Shown: positions 63,616 to 64,000 of the stretch, in pieces
Layout: each line of letters opens with the position of its first letter
Position numbering within the stretch: the first letter of the stretch is position 1
DNA from: Bacillus sp. REN3
GTDB taxonomy: Bacteria > Bacillota > Bacilli > Bacillales > Cytobacillaceae
Reading direction: 5' to 3'
Assembly: GCF_017912555.1 (NCBI RefSeq)
Contig: NZ_JAERSD010000010.1
Span: 80,237-144,236, forward strand
DNA length: 64,000 bases
Notes under the pieces: generated by a model
What the model was told of the DNA's origin: nothing
Seen by the model: only the letters and a program-made list of their open reading frames with translations
The model's database searches: none
Made by a program: the position numbers and the translations under genes

Positions 63616-64000
63616 TTTGTAATTCCCTTCTCCACTATATTTTAACTTATTTTTACTGAAATTTCATCGTTTGTAGCGAAAATGAAACATAAAATTTTTA
63701 ATTTTCTAAAAATATTTCCACAGTGTTAATACTCTGTTTAGTTATTGTACTTAAGTTTTTCCCGGTTTTCAAACAGGCTAAAACTCGAGGATGAGCCATC
63801 CAGACCAGTTTCAAATCCGCCTGCTAGAGGCACTTTTCCGTGCAGGGCAAATCAACACAGGGAACCGCCGCCCAGTTTTCTGGGTAACTGCGAAAAAAAG
63901 AAAAGTTGCCTTGATAAGGCAACTCAGTTTGTAGACAAAAGGGGTTCGGAATGCTCACATTCCGAACCCCTTTTTGAATTTCATCGGATTTTTCAAAGGA
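63616..64000. other. Region upstream of era with two terminator hairpins
   Basis: No gene in 385 bp. GTTGCCTT/AAGGCAAC (63905-63923) with T4 on minus, and a 17-bp stem around 63937-63975 (AAAAGGGGTTCGGAATG and its complement) with T-runs both ways. They end transcripts coming from the right, so era has its own promoter or the operon is split here. Confidence 0.65.
63937..63975. terminator. Strong bidirectional terminator near the right edge
   Basis: A 17-bp perfect stem, CTCA-type short loop, A4 and T5 flanks. Confidence 0.8.

Overview
The window is chromosomal DNA of an endospore-forming, naturally competent member of the Bacillaceae (low-GC Firmicutes). The gene order follows the comG to era segment of Bacillus subtilis almost gene for gene: comGB/comGA, mgsR, yqgY, yqgX, yqgW, yqgV, yqgU, yqgS, glcK/yqgQ, gluP, yqgN, rpmG, pst, pbpA, yqgE, sodA, yqgC, yqgB, yqfZ, ispG, yqfX, yqfW, zur, yqfT, nfo, cshB, yqfQ, ispH, yqfO/trmK, cccA, sigA/dnaG/yqxD, yqfL, ccpN, glyQS, recO, yqzL, era. 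It is not B. subtilis itself. The pst operon has a single pstB plus phoU, an fnr gene sits beside sodA, and there are extra genes (a MidA-type methyltransferase, ldh, DUF92, an orphan GerA/SpoVAF-type protein, a DUF4912/GT4 operon, an acyl-CoA dehydrogenase, znuCB). A Mesobacillus-like relative is a guess from layout and intergenic repeats.

Layout. 1-8.4 kb: competence traffic ATPase genes, tRNA-Gln, the stress regulator mgsR divergent from a cysteine-rich HTH regulator, and small conserved Bacillus proteins. A probable C-rich small RNA lies at about 4.92-5.01 kb. 8.7-19.7 kb: cell-envelope polymer synthesis (yqgS), glucokinase, a germination protein, a rhomboid protease, lactate dehydrogenase and folate salvage. 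19.9-23.7 kb: rpmG, a three-gene glycosyltransferase operon and a pair of small membrane or exported proteins. 23.9-28.6 kb: phosphate uptake (pstSCAB-phoU) behind a clear PhoP-box array. 28.6-38 kb: pbpA, an MFS transporter, sodA, fnr and a Na/Pi cotransporter. 38.5-49.9 kb: isoprenoid enzymes (ispG, ispH), zinc uptake with its repressor, DNA repair (nfo), RNA helicase (cshB), Nif3 and TrmK. 50-57.5 kb: cytochrome c550, acyl-CoA dehydrogenase under a cre site, and the macromolecular synthesis genes yqxD-dnaG-sigA. 56.7-63.6 kb: yqfL/ccpN (control of gluconeogenesis), glyQS behind a T-box, recO, yqzL and era.

The most notable non-coding observations are: (1) a transcription unit between the MidA-like gene and yqgX with a near-consensus sigma-A promoter overlapping a perfect 16-bp palindrome, two C-rich anti-Shine-Dalgarno stretches and an intrinsic terminator, so probably a regulatory sRNA of the FsrA/RoxS style; (2) a seven-unit, 11-bp-periodic array between mgsR and the neighbouring regulator; (3) two genes (yqxD, comGA) whose only well-placed start codon is ATT; (4) a 26-bp near-perfect palindrome upstream of fnr; (5) a nested intergenic repeat at about 31 kb with a diverged copy at about 56.5 kb. 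No CRISPR, prophage or insertion sequence was seen.
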